A stretch of 64,000 nt of DNA from Amycolatopsis pithecellobii (GCF_009707865.1 NZ_WMBA01000004.1:124001-188000); one strand, 5' to 3'; numbered from the stretch's first letter, positions 50,818 through 59,912 are shown. The notes: generated by a model not told the origin, from the sequence alone. Program-made: numbers and translations.

Positions 50818-51741
50818 TCAGGCCGGCTCGGCAACGACACGGTTCTCGAGGCGGCCGATGCCGGGGATCTCGACCGTGACGACATCTCCGGGCTTCAGGT
50901 ACCGCCCGGTGAACTGCGCGAGTCCACCTCCGGTGCCCGTCGCGATCAGGTCGCCCGGTTCGAGCGTGCAGCGCTGTGAGATCCAGGCGACCACCTCGGC
51001 GGCGGAAAACCGGCGCTCAGCGGTCGTTCCGTCCTGCCGGATCTCGCCGTTGACCCACGTCCGAACCGGTACGGCGCCGGGGTCGATCTCGTCCGGGGTG
51101 ACGACGAAGGGCCCGGTGGGCCCGAACGTCTCCAGGCTCTTGCCCATCCACAGGGTGGGCGTGTCGAACTGCCACTCGCGGATCGACACGTCGTTGCCCA
51201 CGGTGTAGCCGCCGATCACCTCGTGTGCCGCGGATACCGGCAGCCGGCGAGCCCGGCGGGCGATGACGACGACCAGTTCCCCTTCGTAGTCGAGCTCGCG
51301 CGCGTCCGGCGGAGCCCAGATGTCGTCGCGCGGCCCGGCGACACAAGACGTCTGCTTGTTGAACACCACCGGCACATGCGACGCCGGGTACGCCGCGTTC
51401 GTCGCGGCCACCACGTGCAGACGCCTGCGGAAAGCCTCCGGCAGATCCGGCTCCGCCAGCATGTCGGCGGGGTCGTGGTGCGAGTTGAACGCCATCGCCA
51501 GGTACTTGGGCGGAACCGGGACCGGCGCCAACAGCTCGGCACTACTCGCCACGACGCCCGCCCCGGCGCGCGCCAGTTCCCGCGCCCGGTCGGCCAGCCG
51601 GGCACGACCGGGCGGGTCCAGGGCCAGAGCCCCGACAATCGAGCGCTCCGCACCGCCCACTTCCGTGAGGGGCACGAGCCTGTCGTCCGCGAGGACCGCG
51701 TCGTGCGCGACGCCGTCGCGGGCGTACCGCGCGAACTTCAC
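50818..51741 (-). CDS. Fumarylacetoacetate hydrolase family protein
   Basis: FAH-fold enzyme of 307 residues. Seen: LAMAFNSHHDPADMLAEPDL (catalytic loop), ARELDYEGELVVVIARRAR (acidic ligands), GNDVSIREWQFD, GKSLETFGPTGPFVV and PGDLIATGTGGGLAQF. GTG 51741 overlaps the VOC stop by 4 bp. This is the third VOC-FAH pair in the window, and it follows a dioxygenase, so it probably hydrolyses the ring-cleavage product. Confidence 0.93.
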   Translation of the reverse strand: MKFARYARDGVAHDAVLADDRLVPLTEVGGAERSIVGALALDPPGRARLADRARELARAGAGVVASSAELLAPVPVPPKYLAMAFNSHHDPADMLAEPDLPEAFRRRLHVVAATNAAYPASHVPVVFNKQTSCVAGPRDDIWAPPDARELDYEGELVVVIARRARRLPVSAAHEVIGGYTVGNDVSIREWQFDTPTLWMGKSLETFGPTGPFVVTPDEIDPGAVPVRTWVNGEIRQDGTTAERRFSAAEVVAWISQRCTLEPGDLIATGTGGGLAQFTGRYLKPGDVVTVEIPGIGRLENRVVAEPA

Positions 51742-52349
51742 AGTGGCACACCGCCCGGCACCGGCATATGCGGGTCGTAGCCCGCGGTCACCTCGTTCTT
51801 GTAGGCGCCCTTCCACGCCTTCTCGTGGATCTCCTGGTGGGACAGCCCGTCGGCGAGCTCCTGCGACACGAGCACCGGGTCGAAGTAGGTGCCGAACGGG
51901 TCGGCGCGGAACTCCGGAGAGGTGCGCATGTACTCCTGGGCCTCCCGCTGGGTCGGGAAGTTGTCGACCTGCAGCTCCACCGAGTTGCCGTCGGGATCGG
52001 AGTAGTACAGCGCCATCGCCATCCCGTGATCGACCGACATGTGCGGCAGGATGCCCTCGCCGCGCAGGCGGTCGAACGTCGCGATCAAGTCGGCGAGCGA
52101 GGGGTAGTCGAACGCGGTGTGGTGCAGGCCGGTGTGCGGCACCTTCTCCGGGTCGTTGTGCATGCCGTCGAGGGTGATGAACACGACGCGATGGTGGGCG
52201 TCGTCGTTGCTGGTGAACGCGGCGAAGTCGTTTTTGAAGATCACCTTCACGCCGATGACCTTGGCGTAGAAGTCGATCATCTCGTCCATCCGGATGGTCT
52301 TGAGGTTGATGTGGTGCAGCGGGGGCTGCACGATTCGCTCGGTCGCCAT
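51738..52349 (-). CDS. VOC extradiol dioxygenase-like protein
   Basis: Single-domain VOC protein of 203 residues. Seen: LHHINLKTIRMDEMIDFYAK (His ligand), TGLHHTAFDYPS (second His) and DPDGNSVELQVDNF (Glu ligand), so the 2-His-1-carboxylate set is complete. The C-terminal extension carries a Phe/Tyr-rich stretch. ATG 52349 has GGAG at 7-nt distance; ATG 52355, in a 4-bp overlap with the lactonase gene, is also possible. Catechol-type ring cleavage is likely. Confidence 0.91.
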   Translation of the reverse strand: MATERIVQPPLHHINLKTIRMDEMIDFYAKVIGVKVIFKNDFAAFTSNDDAHHRVVFITLDGMHNDPEKVPHTGLHHTAFDYPSLADLIATFDRLRGEGILPHMSVDHGMAMALYYSDPDGNSVELQVDNFPTQREAQEYMRTSPEFRADPFGTYFDPVLVSQELADGLSHQEIHEKAWKGAYKNEVTAGYDPHMPVPGGVPL

Positions 52350-52351
52350 GC

Positions 52352-53377
52352 TCATGCTCCGTTCTCGTCGAGTGGGGCCAGTTCGGATTCGGGTTGGGGT
52401 GGTGCTGCGGGCCGGTGCTGGTGACGCAGGGGCAGCCCGGCCACCGGTGAGTCGAAGCTGAGCAGGTGCGGCATCAGCAGCGAACCCATGAACACCGTGC
52501 GCAGGTCCGGTCCGCCGAAGCCGATGCTGGTCAGCGTCTGGATGTGCCGGCCTCGGCAGCCCAGGATCGTCGGGAACTCGATCGCGCCGGCGTCGTACTG
52601 GGCCGCGAGTGCGGAGAGGCCGGCCGCGTTGGGGTCGTCGAACACGGTGTGTGTCCGGCCCTCGGGTGTGATGATCACGAGGCCGTTGCCCGACAGCAGC
52701 GCCACCCACACGTTGCCGTCGACGTCCAGCGCGATGCCGTCGGGCAGGATGCCGGGGCCGAGGGTCGCGGGGCCGACGACCTCCTTGTCGGTCAGACCGC
52801 CCTCGGGGGTGACCCGGAAACGAAGGACCCGCTGGGCCATCGTTTCGGGCACATAGGCGTAGGACTCGGTGGCGTCGAGGCGCACCTCGTTGGGCCAGCG
52901 GAGCCCGTCCGCGACGATGCGTGCCTGACCGTCCTCCAGCACGGCGATATATCCGGTCGCCCGTGCGGGGTCGGCCGGCCCGTGCGGAGGCGCGGTGCTG
53001 GTCGCGACGGCGATCCACAACCGGCCGCGGGAGTCGAGGAACACGTAGTTCGCGCTGCCGATCGGCCGGCCCTCGATGGTGTCGAGCAGCAGCTCGGACT
53101 TGCCATCGAGCTGCAGCCGGTAGAGGTTCCCGTCGCCGGTGTTGTTGACGATCAGCGAGTCGTCGTCGGCGAGCGCCATCGTGGTCGGTGCGTCATGCGG
53201 CACGCGGCCGATCCGCCACTGGCGCCCGTCCGGCGCGATACGCGTGATGTAGCCCTTGTTCGACGAGGTGAAGACCGTTCCGTCGCGAAAGGCGAGGACG
53301 TTCTCGGGGCGGGCGAGACCGTGGCCGACCCGCCTGAGGTCGGTGGGCTGCAGGGTGAGCTCGGTGATACCGCTCAT
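52352..53377 (-). CDS. SMP-30/gluconolactonase-like beta-propeller
   Basis: Six-bladed beta-propeller protein of 341 residues, SGL family. Seen: ARPENVLAF (N-terminal Glu ligand), NYVFLDSRGRLWIAV, LRWPNEVRLD (Asn ligand) and LPDGIALDVDGNVWVAL (Asp ligand), typical of a calcium/zinc lactonase site. It probably opens a lactone in the pathway. It overlaps the FAD monooxygenase stop by 4 bp. Confidence 0.91.
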   Translation of the reverse strand: MSGITELTLQPTDLRRVGHGLARPENVLAFRDGTVFTSSNKGYITRIAPDGRQWRIGRVPHDAPTTMALADDDSLIVNNTGDGNLYRLQLDGKSELLLDTIEGRPIGSANYVFLDSRGRLWIAVATSTAPPHGPADPARATGYIAVLEDGQARIVADGLRWPNEVRLDATESYAYVPETMAQRVLRFRVTPEGGLTDKEVVGPATLGPGILPDGIALDVDGNVWVALLSGNGLVIITPEGRTHTVFDDPNAAGLSALAAQYDAGAIEFPTILGCRGRHIQTLTSIGFGGPDLRTVFMGSLLMPHLLSFDSPVAGLPLRHQHRPAAPPQPESELAPLDENGA

Positions 53378-54900
53378 GCCGTCACTTCTTTCCTGGTCGT
53401 GCTGGTGGTGTTTGCACCCAGCGCCACGTCGAGCTGCGCGGTGAGCGCGGCGAGGCCGGTGGCCGTGCGCGCCGTTCCGTGGACGTACTTGTCGGGCCGG
53501 ATGATCACCGCACCGGCGTCGTGCTCGGTCAGCCATTCCTCGTACCGTGCCGCGGTGGCATCGAGGACGACCGCGCCCAGCTCGCGCCAGGTCGCGCGAG
53601 TGCGCTCGTCACACGCCGCCAGCACGTCGGCTCGGGCGATGACCGAAAAGGACAGTCCGAGGTGATCGTCGAGGCGGGTCCCGTCGGTCAGGAATGGCTG
53701 GAGCGACAACGTCCCGGCAGGCGGTGGAGTCGTCCCGTGCAGGCCGGAGCCCAGCGGTGGCCGCGAGTCCGGTCGCTGCTCACCCTCGATATCGGGTCGG
53801 CGTCCGGCGGCGAGGTCCTCGATCGCGCGGGCGATCCCGCTGGAGATCAGCGTCCAGGTGCGGGTGTGCGGCGCGCGCTCGGCGTAGTAGGTGTCCAGCA
53901 CGGTGTCCGCGGCCCGTCCCTGCAGGCAGAAGGCGAGCTTCCAGGACAGGTTGGCCACGTCGCGCAGGCCTGAGCACAGGCCTTGACCCGCTTTGGGCGG
54001 CATCTGGTGCGCTGCGTCGCCGGCCAGGAACAGGCGCCGGTCGCGCCACCGCGTCGCGAGCGTGGCCGCGAAGATGTAGGCGTCGGCGCGCTCCACGACC
54101 GCTGTCTCGGGTGTCACCCACCGCTCGACGAGCCTCCACACCGTCTCCGGGGTCTCCAGCGACTCGTCGGACTCGTGGTCGAACGCCTTGAACTCGATCC
54201 GCCGCCGGTGTTCGCCGGTGGGGACGAAGGTGTAGGTCCGCTCCGGTGGGGCGACGGCAACGGTGTGCAGCTCGTCGTCGACGTCGCCGACGTCCTCGTT
54301 GATCAGGAGGTCGACGACGAGCCACCGCTGCGTGGCGTGCAGATCCTCCGTCTCCACACCCATCGACCGGGCGACGGCCGAGTGCGCACCGTCGCAGCCG
54401 ACCACGTAGCGCGCGGGCACGGTGAACGTGCTGCCTGAGTCGATGTCGTAGGCCGTGACCTCGGCGTGGTCGGCGTCCTGCGTGACGCCGGTGACCTCGA
54501 CGCCGTAGCGCGCCCTCACCAACGGGGCTGCGCCGAGGATCTCGCGCATGCGCGACTCGAAGGTCGGTTGGTGGAACATGTAGTCCCGTCGCCACGCCTG
54601 GTCGCCGATCTCCCGGCCCAAGGTGGAGTTGGCCACCGGCGTGCGCGTGCTGTCGTAGAGGGTGAACGACGATGGCGTGTAGAACGTCGGCTCCAGCTCG
54701 CCGGTCAGTCCCATCGCCTGCATGATCCGTACTGCCTCGTCGTCGAGGTGCGTCGCTCGTGGCTTGACCACGCCGTGGCGACCGCGATCGAGCAGCACGA
54801 CCGTCAGTCCATGACGCGCCAACAGGGCGGCCATGCTCAGCCCCACGGGGCCGGCTCCCACCACGGCCACGTCGGCCATCTCTTGCTCGGTGTCGGTCAT
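53374..54900 (-). CDS. FAD-dependent aromatic monooxygenase (MhpA-like)
   Basis: Class A flavoprotein hydroxylase of 508 residues. Seen: VAVVGAGPVGLSMAALLARHG (GxGxxG at 15-20), RYVVGCDGAHSAVARSM (DG motif), RLFLAGDAAHQMPPKAGQG (GD motif). It resembles 3-(3-hydroxyphenyl)propionate hydroxylases, which make the catechol for extradiol cleavage; two such dioxygenases are adjacent. No strong ribosome-binding site precedes ATG 54900. It is the first gene of the minus-strand operon; the divergent gap has CGAAAC repeats. Confidence 0.93.
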   Translation of the reverse strand: MTDTEQEMADVAVVGAGPVGLSMAALLARHGLTVVLLDRGRHGVVKPRATHLDDEAVRIMQAMGLTGELEPTFYTPSSFTLYDSTRTPVANSTLGREIGDQAWRRDYMFHQPTFESRMREILGAAPLVRARYGVEVTGVTQDADHAEVTAYDIDSGSTFTVPARYVVGCDGAHSAVARSMGVETEDLHATQRWLVVDLLINEDVGDVDDELHTVAVAPPERTYTFVPTGEHRRRIEFKAFDHESDESLETPETVWRLVERWVTPETAVVERADAYIFAATLATRWRDRRLFLAGDAAHQMPPKAGQGLCSGLRDVANLSWKLAFCLQGRAADTVLDTYYAERAPHTRTWTLISSGIARAIEDLAAGRRPDIEGEQRPDSRPPLGSGLHGTTPPPAGTLSLQPFLTDGTRLDDHLGLSFSVIARADVLAACDERTRATWRELGAVVLDATAARYEEWLTEHDAGAVIIRPDKYVHGTARTATGLAALTAQLDVALGANTTSTTRKEVTA

Positions 54901-54922
54901 GCCCCGATCGTGGCGGCGGCCC

Positions 54923-54965
54923 CGAAACACGGGCGAAACGTCCACCTGGTTTCGCGGTGGTTTCG
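54923..54965. promoter_or_regulatory. CGAAAC repeat array in the divergent gap
   Basis: CGAAAC at 54923-54928 and 54934-54939, then inverted GTTTCG at 54949-54954 and 54960-54965. Both pairs have 11-bp start-to-start spacing, symmetric about the centre. The same direct pair occurs in front of the MalT-like gene (63008 and 63019). Candidate site for that regulator. Confidence 0.65.
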
Positions 54966-55040
54966 GCGCCGCGGGCACAGTTGCGCTCATCGTGCCCGGC
55001 GCAGCCCCCTGTGTACGGACGCTCGAGGAGGAGCGAAGAG

Positions 55041-55958
55041 ATGGCCATCAACCGGATCGACCACGCCGCCGTGCGGGTCGACGACCTCGGTCAAGCCCTG
55101 GAATGGTACGAGGGTGTCCTCGGACTCACCGTGCTCGACCGCAACGCCGAACGGGCCCTGCTGGCGTGCTCCGGTGACGCCGTCGACGTCACGCTGGTGG
55201 CAGGTGGGCAGAGCCTCGTCAGTTTCGCGTTCGGCGTCGACCACGCCGACGACATCGACGAGATCGTCTCCCGGCTCACGGCCAACGACGTGCCGTTCGA
55301 GCGGTACAAGGAGCCCGACCGGCCGGGCCACGGCGAGATCCTCGGCTTCGACCTGCCGAGCGGGCACCGGATGGAGTTCGTCGCCGGCTACGGCGACCGG
55401 GTCGCGGGCGTGACCGAGCTGGCCTCGGACGGAACGTTCCGGCCGACCGATATCGATCACATCAACCTGCTCGGTACGGCCGACCCCAAGGATGTCTCCG
55501 ACTTCATGAAGATGGTGCTGGGCTTCAAACAATCGCTCGTGCTGACGATCGGCGGCAGCTGGGCGGCGTCGTGGTTGCGGGCGACCAAGCGGGACCACGA
55601 CCTCGCCTACATGGGGGCGCAGCGGGCGTCGGACCGCCTGCACCACATCGCGTTCGCCGTCGAGGACGGGAACCACTACTTCCGGCTCAGCGACCGCCTC
55701 GTCGAAACGGGCAACCGCTGGGAGTTCGGTCCAGGGCGGCATATGGCGGGCGGCGCCGGCAACACGACGGGGTTCGGGACGAACTGTTTCGCCTATGCGT
55801 TCGACCCGGCCGGCAACCGCAACGAGTTCAGCTCCGACATGGGCGAGTTCGAGGACCACGAGTCGTACACGGCCGAGACCAGCCCCGGGAAGTTCCCGGA
55901 GATCATGAACGGCTGGGCCTACAACATGCCGGAGTCGTTCATGACCATCGGCAGCTGA
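55041..55958 (+). CDS. Two-domain extradiol dioxygenase (BphC-like)
   Basis: Type I extradiol dioxygenase of 305 residues with two VOC modules. The first (1-120) begins IDHAAVRVDDLG; the second (about 135-275) carries the catalytic iron set His140 (IDHINLL), His202 (LHHIAFAV) and Glu262 (NRNEFSSD). The order and spacing fit 2,3-dihydroxybiphenyl/catechol dioxygenases. GAGGAGGAGCGAAGAG precedes the ATG. First gene of a plus-strand operon reaching the ferredoxin reductase. Confidence 0.93.
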   Translation: MAINRIDHAAVRVDDLGQALEWYEGVLGLTVLDRNAERALLACSGDAVDVTLVAGGQSLVSFAFGVDHADDIDEIVSRLTANDVPFERYKEPDRPGHGEILGFDLPSGHRMEFVAGYGDRVAGVTELASDGTFRPTDIDHINLLGTADPKDVSDFMKMVLGFKQSLVLTIGGSWAASWLRATKRDHDLAYMGAQRASDRLHHIAFAVEDGNHYFRLSDRLVETGNRWEFGPGRHMAGGAGNTTGFGTNCFAYAFDPAGNRNEFSSDMGEFEDHESYTAETSPGKFPEIMNGWAYNMPESFMTIGS

Positions 55959-55962
55959 GCGG

Positions 55963-56415
55963 ATGTCAGGGAACAGCACCCGCGACGACGTCGTGGAGAC
56001 CGTCCACCGGACCTGGTGGAACGTCGACCGCGAGCTCGGTATCGGCGGCGAGCTGTTTTTCACCGACGACGGGACCTGTGTCATGCCGGCGCTGACGATG
56101 TGCGGACGCGCGGAGATCGCCGCAGGGTACGCGCGGCGCCAGGCCAACGGACCGCGCCTCTCGCGACACCTGGTGTCGAACGTCGTCGTCCGGATCACCG
56201 GCGAATACGCCACGGCGACCTATGTGCTGTCGCTGTTCGCCGGCAACGGACACGCCCCGCTCGCCGTCGAGTCGCCGTCCGCGATTTGCGACGTCGACGA
56301 CGAGCTCGTGCTCACCGAGGCCGGCTGGCTCGTCCACCGGCGTGAGCTCACCGCGGTGTTCGTGGCGGCAGGCAACGACTCGGTCATGCTCCGCCGGGCA
56401 GGCTCTGATGCCTGA
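55963..56415 (+). CDS. SnoaL/NTF2-like protein
   Basis: Small cone-shaped alpha+beta protein of 150 residues, in the SnoaL-like/ketosteroid-isomerase fold. Seen: ETVHRTWWNVD, VMPALTMCGRAEIAAGYARR, ATYVLSLFAG. Such folds include isomerases, dehydratases and oxygenase small subunits; no catalytic residue can be fixed. It follows the dioxygenase by 4 bp and overlaps the hydrolase gene by 8 bp. Confidence 0.85.
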   Translation: MSGNSTRDDVVETVHRTWWNVDRELGIGGELFFTDDGTCVMPALTMCGRAEIAAGYARRQANGPRLSRHLVSNVVVRITGEYATATYVLSLFAGNGHAPLAVESPSAICDVDDELVLTEAGWLVHRRELTAVFVAAGNDSVMLRRAGSDA

Positions 56416-58825
56416 GCCCCCGGTCGTCCTGCTGCACGGCTGGGGCGGTTCTCACGCCGGCACGTGGCAGGACTCGGACCTGGTGCGGTCGCTGCACAGG
56501 GCCGGCCGGAAGGTGATCGGGATCGACCTCCCGGGACACGGTCACGGAACCGTGTCCCGGGAGCCGGGGGATTACGAGCTCATTGCCGATCTCGTCGCGG
56601 CCGCGCTGCCCCGCGACGCCGTCCTCGACGCGGCCGGGTTCTCACTCGGCGGCAAGATGCTGCTCCAGCTCGCGGCCGAACAGCCCCGGCGCTTCCGGCG
56701 GCTGGCCATCGGCGGTGTCGGCGAGAACCTGTTCCGGGCGGAGGCCGGTGACGCGGTATCGGCCGCACTGCTGGACGGGCTGCCACCCGATGCGCCGGCC
56801 GCCCTGCGCTCCGTCGTCGACGAGGCCCGCGCGTCGGGCAACGACCTGCTGGCCCTGTCGGCCGTCATCCGGCGACCACCCCGGCCGATCGCCCCGGATG
56901 TGCTGCGTGCGATCCGCGCGGACGTCCTGCTCGTCGTCGGCACCGACGACGCCATCGCGGGATCGCTCACGCCGCTGGCCGACGCGATACCGGCGGCGGA
57001 GGCGATCGTCGTACCCGGGCTCGACCACATGGCAACCCCGAGATCGCCCGAGTTCCAGGGTCGAGCCGCCGCTTTCCTGCTGAGGACCGATGAACGTACC
57101 CCGTCTGATGGAAAAGAGGAGAGCACAGTGGCTCGGATAGTCGAACCGGACCTGGTCATCGACAAGGACGTCGTGATCCCCCTCCGCGATGGCGGACACG
57201 TGGTGGCGAACGTCTACCAGCCCCTCGGCGAGGGGCCGTGGCCGGTGATCCTCAACTACAGCCCGTACGGCAAGGACGTGCACTTCTCCAACTTCTGGCC
57301 CGAGGTCTTCGCGGACCTGAAGGAGAACCACCCGGAGATCACCGGGCAGTCGTCGCTGCGCCACATGGCGTTCGAGACGCCCGACCCCGAGGTCTGGACC
57401 CGCATGGGATATGTGGTGGTGCGGGTGGACTCGCGCGGCGCGGGCAAGTCTCCCGGTTTCCTTGCGCCCAACTCGCCGCAGGAGTTCCTCGACGCCTGCG
57501 ACGCGGTCGAGTGGGCAGGGCGCGCGCCGTGGAGCAACGGACGGGTCGGGCTGCTCGGTATCTCCTACTACGCCTCGAGCCAGTGGATGATCGCCCAGCA
57601 CCGGCCGGAACACCTCGCCGCCCTCCAGCCCTGGCAGGGCACCAGCGACTTCTACCGCGACCGCACCCGCCAGGGCGGGATCTTCTCCAGCGGCTTCGTC
57701 GGGTACTGGTGGGAGCTGGTGTACACCAACCAGCACGGCAACGGGGCGTCGCGTTACCGCGACTACTTCACCGGGGAGCGCAACACCGGCCCGGCGCTGC
57801 CCGCGGCCGAGCTCGCGGCGAACCGCGTCGACTACCTCCGGGATGTGCTCGACCATCCACTCGAGGACGACTGGTACCGGGCGCGCAGCGCGGACCTGAC
57901 CAAGATCGAGATCCCGGCGCTCGTCGGTGCCAACTGGGGCGGCCTGCAGGTGCACTTGCGCGGCACGCTGCTGGGCTTCACCGGGATCGCCTCGGAGCGC
58001 AAGTGGCTGCGGGTCCAGCGCGGTTCGTACTTCCTTTCCTTCTACCACCCGGACAACATCGAGACCCAGCGTCGCTTCTTCGACCGCTTCCTCAAAGGCG
58101 ACGAGCCGGCATGGTCCGACGACGAGCCCCGCGTGCAGTACGTGGTCCGGGCCGTCGACGACACCGTGGCACGCACCGTCGAGACGAGCGACTGGCCCGC
58201 GCCCGACGCCGCCGAGCTGCGCCTGCACCTCGACGCCGCGACGATGACGCTGGGCACCAGCGAACCCACCGCCGCGGCGCGGACCGACTACTCGGCGCTC
58301 GACGGCGCGGCCGTGTTCACCACACCGCCGCTGACCGATGCGCTCACCTTCGCCGGTCCGCTGCACCTGCGGTTGCGGCTCGCGAGCTCCACCACCGACG
58401 CCGACGTCTTCGTCGCGCTGCGCGCCTACGCTCCCGACGGCACCGAGGCCACGTTCTTCGCCGCCAGCGGGCCCGGCTCGACGGTGTCACTGGGCTGGCT
58501 GCGTGTCTCGCATCGCAAGGTCGACCCGGCCCGGTCGGGCTTCCTGCGGCCCTTCCACAGCCACGACGAGGAGCAGCCGCTCGTACCGGGACAGGAGTAC
58601 GACCTCGACGTCGAGATCTGGCCGGCGAGCCTGCACCTGCCGGTGGGGTCGCGGCTCGAGGTGAGGGTGCTGGGCCACGACTTCGCCCGCACCGCCGACG
58701 GCGCGGGATTCAACGGCCACGCCGACCCCACCGACCGCCCGGCCGCGGTCTTCGGGGGCACGCAGACGCTCGTCACCGGGCCCGGCGTGCCGTCCTACCT
58801 GGGCCTTCCCCGAATCCAGCATTGA
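56408..58825 (+). CDS. Fusion: alpha/beta hydrolase plus CocE/NonD esterase
   Basis: One open frame of 805 residues. Residues 1-235: an alpha/beta hydrolase with VVLLHGWGGSHAGTW, GFSLGG (Ser elbow), and GLDHMATPRS (His), like ring-fission-product hydrolases. The remaining about 566 residues are a CocE/X-Pro dipeptidyl-peptidase hydrolase with LNYSPYGKD, DSRGAGKSPG, GLLGISYYASSQW (Ser) and a C-terminal beta-jellyroll domain. No stop separates them. A GTG at 57128 with AGAGGAG upstream could start the CocE part alone. Whether both forms are made is unknown; a lost stop or an assembly error are alternatives. Confidence 0.82.
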   Translation: MPEPPVVLLHGWGGSHAGTWQDSDLVRSLHRAGRKVIGIDLPGHGHGTVSREPGDYELIADLVAAALPRDAVLDAAGFSLGGKMLLQLAAEQPRRFRRLAIGGVGENLFRAEAGDAVSAALLDGLPPDAPAALRSVVDEARASGNDLLALSAVIRRPPRPIAPDVLRAIRADVLLVVGTDDAIAGSLTPLADAIPAAEAIVVPGLDHMATPRSPEFQGRAAAFLLRTDERTPSDGKEESTVARIVEPDLVIDKDVVIPLRDGGHVVANVYQPLGEGPWPVILNYSPYGKDVHFSNFWPEVFADLKENHPEITGQSSLRHMAFETPDPEVWTRMGYVVVRVDSRGAGKSPGFLAPNSPQEFLDACDAVEWAGRAPWSNGRVGLLGISYYASSQWMIAQHRPEHLAALQPWQGTSDFYRDRTRQGGIFSSGFVGYWWELVYTNQHGNGASRYRDYFTGERNTGPALPAAELAANRVDYLRDVLDHPLEDDWYRARSADLTKIEIPALVGANWGGLQVHLRGTLLGFTGIASERKWLRVQRGSYFLSFYHPDNIETQRRFFDRFLKGDEPAWSDDEPRVQYVVRAVDDTVARTVETSDWPAPDAAELRLHLDAATMTLGTSEPTAAARTDYSALDGAAVFTTPPLTDALTFAGPLHLRLRLASSTTDADVFVALRAYAPDGTEATFFAASGPGSTVSLGWLRVSHRKVDPARSGFLRPFHSHDEEQPLVPGQEYDLDVEIWPASLHLPVGSRLEVRVLGHDFARTADGAGFNGHADPTDRPAAVFGGTQTLVTGPGVPSYLGLPRIQH
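57114..57130 (+). promoter_or_regulatory. Internal ribosome-binding site and in-frame GTG start for the CocE domain
   Basis: AGAGGAGAGCACA directly before GTG 57128, in frame with the hydrolase before it. The residues after it (VARIVEPDLVIDKDVV) look like a natural CocE N-terminus, so a separate 565-residue esterase could be made. Confidence 0.65.
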
Positions 58826-58837
58826 GAGAGCAGGTCA

Positions 58838-59311
58838 ATGTCACCCGTCGCGGTCGCGGTCCTCTTAGCCGCAGTCCTCTTCAGCCTGACGATGATCGTC
58901 GTGAAAAGCGGCCGGCCCTGGGCCCACGCCGCCACCGGCGTCACCGGTGCCGCCTACCACTTCCTGCTGCTGCCCGCCGTCGCCGAACTGCCCGCGCCGG
59001 CCTGGGCGAAGGCGGCCGGCTACGGGTGGCTGGTGCTCGACGGTGCGCTCGGCGGCGCACAGGTCGCGAAGCTGAACCCGGAAATCACCCATCAGCTGCG
59101 GTCCGGCGCGCACCTTCCCGCAGCGGTGTGGGTGGCCGCGGCAGGCCTCTCCGGAACGTGGTGGCTGGCCGTCGTGGGGGTGTTGTTCGCGATCATGCAG
59201 GCCGGCTCCACGCTGCTGATCAACACCAAGCTGCTGCGACCGTGGACGTTCTGGGTCCAGGCCGGACTGAACGTCACCTGGATGGCCGCCGTCGCGGTGA
59301 CCCTCGCTTGA
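58838..59311 (+). CDS. Small membrane protein, function unknown
   Basis: Protein of 157 residues with about four hydrophobic segments (VAVLLAAVLFSLTMIVV and others), DoxX-like in layout but without a recognised signature. GAGAG lies near the ATG. It sits 12 bp after the fusion gene and 34 bp before the FMN reductase, so it is part of the operon. Could help in uptake or in housing a membrane-linked redox step; no clear homologue is recognised. Confidence 0.75.
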   Translation: MSPVAVAVLLAAVLFSLTMIVVKSGRPWAHAATGVTGAAYHFLLLPAVAELPAPAWAKAAGYGWLVLDGALGGAQVAKLNPEITHQLRSGAHLPAAVWVAAAGLSGTWWLAVVGVLFAIMQAGSTLLINTKLLRPWTFWVQAGLNVTWMAAVAVTLA

Positions 59312-59345
59312 AAGTTCGAATCTGTTGACACCGGAAGGAACATTC

Positions 59346-59912
59346 GTGAGCACGCTGAAGATCGCCGTCATCCTTGGCAGCACCCGCCCCGGCCGTAAGG
59401 GCAAGGATGTTGCGGAGTGGGTGCTGACCAGGGCGAAGGGGCGCGCCGGCGCTGACTATGAGCTGATCGACCTCCTTGACCACCCGCTACCGCATCTGGA
59501 CGAGGCGGTGCCGCCGAGCAGGGGCACGTACGCCGGCGAGCACACCAAGGCCTGGGCCGCCAAGATCGGCGAATACGACGGCTACATCTTCGTCACCCCT
59601 GAGTACAACCACTCCACATCGGGAGTGCTGAAGAACGCGATCGACTACCTCCACGCCGAATGGAACAACAAGGCGGCCGCGTTCGTCGGGTACGGGGCGC
59701 TCGGCGGGACGCGGGCGATCGAGCACCTGCGGGCGATCGCGAGCGAGCTGCAGATCGCCCACGTGCGTCAGCAACTGTCTTTCTCGCTGTTCACCGACTT
59801 CGAGAACTTCACCTCGTTCCAGCCCGCTGCGCTGCACGACGGCGCTGCCGACGTCCTGTTCGACCAGCTCGAGTCCTGGGCCGGTGCGATGAAGGCCGTC
59901 AGGGCCGCGTGA
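59346..59912 (+). CDS. NADPH-dependent FMN reductase
   Basis: Flavodoxin-fold reductase of 188 residues, close paralogue of the gene at 37168. Seen: AVILGSTRPGRKGKDVAEW, FVTPEYNHSTSGVLKNAIDY, GALGGTRAIEHLR. GTG 59346 is chosen for AAGGA six nt upstream. The stop overlaps the ferredoxin reductase by 4 bp. It may feed reduced FMN to an oxygenase, or reduce quinones formed from catechols. Confidence 0.92.
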   Translation: MSTLKIAVILGSTRPGRKGKDVAEWVLTRAKGRAGADYELIDLLDHPLPHLDEAVPPSRGTYAGEHTKAWAAKIGEYDGYIFVTPEYNHSTSGVLKNAIDYLHAEWNNKAAAFVGYGALGGTRAIEHLRAIASELQIAHVRQQLSFSLFTDFENFTSFQPAALHDGAADVLFDQLESWAGAMKAVRAA

